Positions 6,243-6,499 of a DNA stretch of 6,499 nt are shown here, piece after piece. Every line of letters starts with the position of its first letter. The stretch's first letter is position 1. The notes under the pieces were generated by a model that saw nothing but the letters and a program-made list of their open reading frames with translations, was not told where the DNA came from and searched no databases. Both the position numbers and the translations under genes were made by a program. Location of the stretch: positions 1-6,499 of the forward strand of contig DAOVGJ010000162.1 of the NCBI GenBank assembly GCA_030672465.1. Direction: 5' to 3'. Origin of the DNA: Pseudomonadota bacterium (lineage in GTDB: Bacteria; Desulfobacterota; BSN033; WVXP01; G020346125).

Positions 6243-6491
6243 TTATTTCATCACCGTTGTAAAGGGTAAGATAGCGATGTTTCTGGCCCTCTTTATGGCG
6301 GTGGTAATCTCCCTCTGATGTCTAGCGCAGTTTCCCGATATCCTTCGGGGGATGATTTTGCCCCTTTCCGTAATGAAATATCTCAAGATCCTGGGGCTTT
6401 TATAATCGATCTCGAGGGTCTTATCGGCGCAGAAGCGACACACTTTCCTCTTGATATAAATTCTTCGCCTCTTGTTTGGGGTGTTCCTCAT
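6243..6491 (-). CDS. rpsR: 30S ribosomal protein S18
   Basis: Small-subunit ribosomal protein that binds with S6 on the platform of the 30S subunit. The 82-residue product is of usual family length. A basic N-terminus (NKRRRIYIKRK) leads into CRFC (C18, C21), then the core IDYK...LRYFITERGKIIPRRISGNC and ARHQR, and IKRARNIAILPF near the end, all hallmark S18 segments. The pairs C18/C21 and C55/H58 form a CxxC...CxxH pattern typical of the zinc-type S18 variants; metal binding is inferred. The start ATG at 6491 lies in an ATGA that overlaps a possible upstream stop codon, so translation is probably coupled to a gene just outside the window; no clear ribosome binding site is visible in the 8 bases available. 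It is the first gene of the visible housekeeping block, 92 bp before rplI. Confidence 0.97.
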   Translation of the reverse strand: MRNTPNKRRRIYIKRKVCRFCADKTLEIDYKSPRILRYFITERGKIIPRRISGNCARHQREITTAIKRARNIAILPFTTVMK

Positions 6492-6499
6492 TCGATCAT

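Overview
The window carries one strand's worth of genes: every credible gene lies on the minus strand, so the biological order runs from the right edge to the left. The ribosomal proteins S18 (with the Cys-rich CxxC...CxxH form and the GKIIPRRISGNC stretch) and L9, the DnaB helicase and the PgsA sequence, together with a [4Fe-4S]/FAD 4-hydroxybutyryl-CoA dehydratase-type enzyme, suggest a strictly anaerobic bacterium of moderate GC. A Desulfobacterota/deltaproteobacterial-type anaerobe is my best guess, but this is inference from protein style only.

Right half (about 3490-6491): a housekeeping block in the order rpsR, rplI, dnaB, pgsA, followed by the remains of eno. rpsR-rplI-dnaB is a widely conserved bacterial order. 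pgsA supplies phosphatidylglycerol-phosphate for membranes. The enolase gene that should follow pgsA still has its ribosome binding site, its first ~22 codons and its last ~49 codons, but roughly 365 central codons are missing and the two ends are joined out of frame. It is an internally deleted pseudogene (or an assembly deletion).

Left half (about 226-3424): a three-gene cassette beginning about 70 bp after the eno remnant. It holds a 4-hydroxybutyryl-CoA dehydratase family enzyme (all four Fe-S ligands present), a phenylacetate-CoA ligase family adenylate-forming enzyme, and a 107-residue cysteine-rich protein of unknown function. Tight spacing of the last two (4 bp) and the same orientation suggest one operon. 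The simplest reading is a CoA ligase that activates a carboxylic acid and a radical dehydratase that works on a CoA ester, i.e. a fermentative or degradative acid pathway; the real substrate is not shown by the sequence.

Left edge (1-225): no gene is supported. It holds an unusual tract (117-238) of degenerate 7-base units with an embedded run of three 6-base units. The tract reaches into the 3' end of the cysteine-rich gene and supplies its stop codon. The region 1-116 shows only short repeats.
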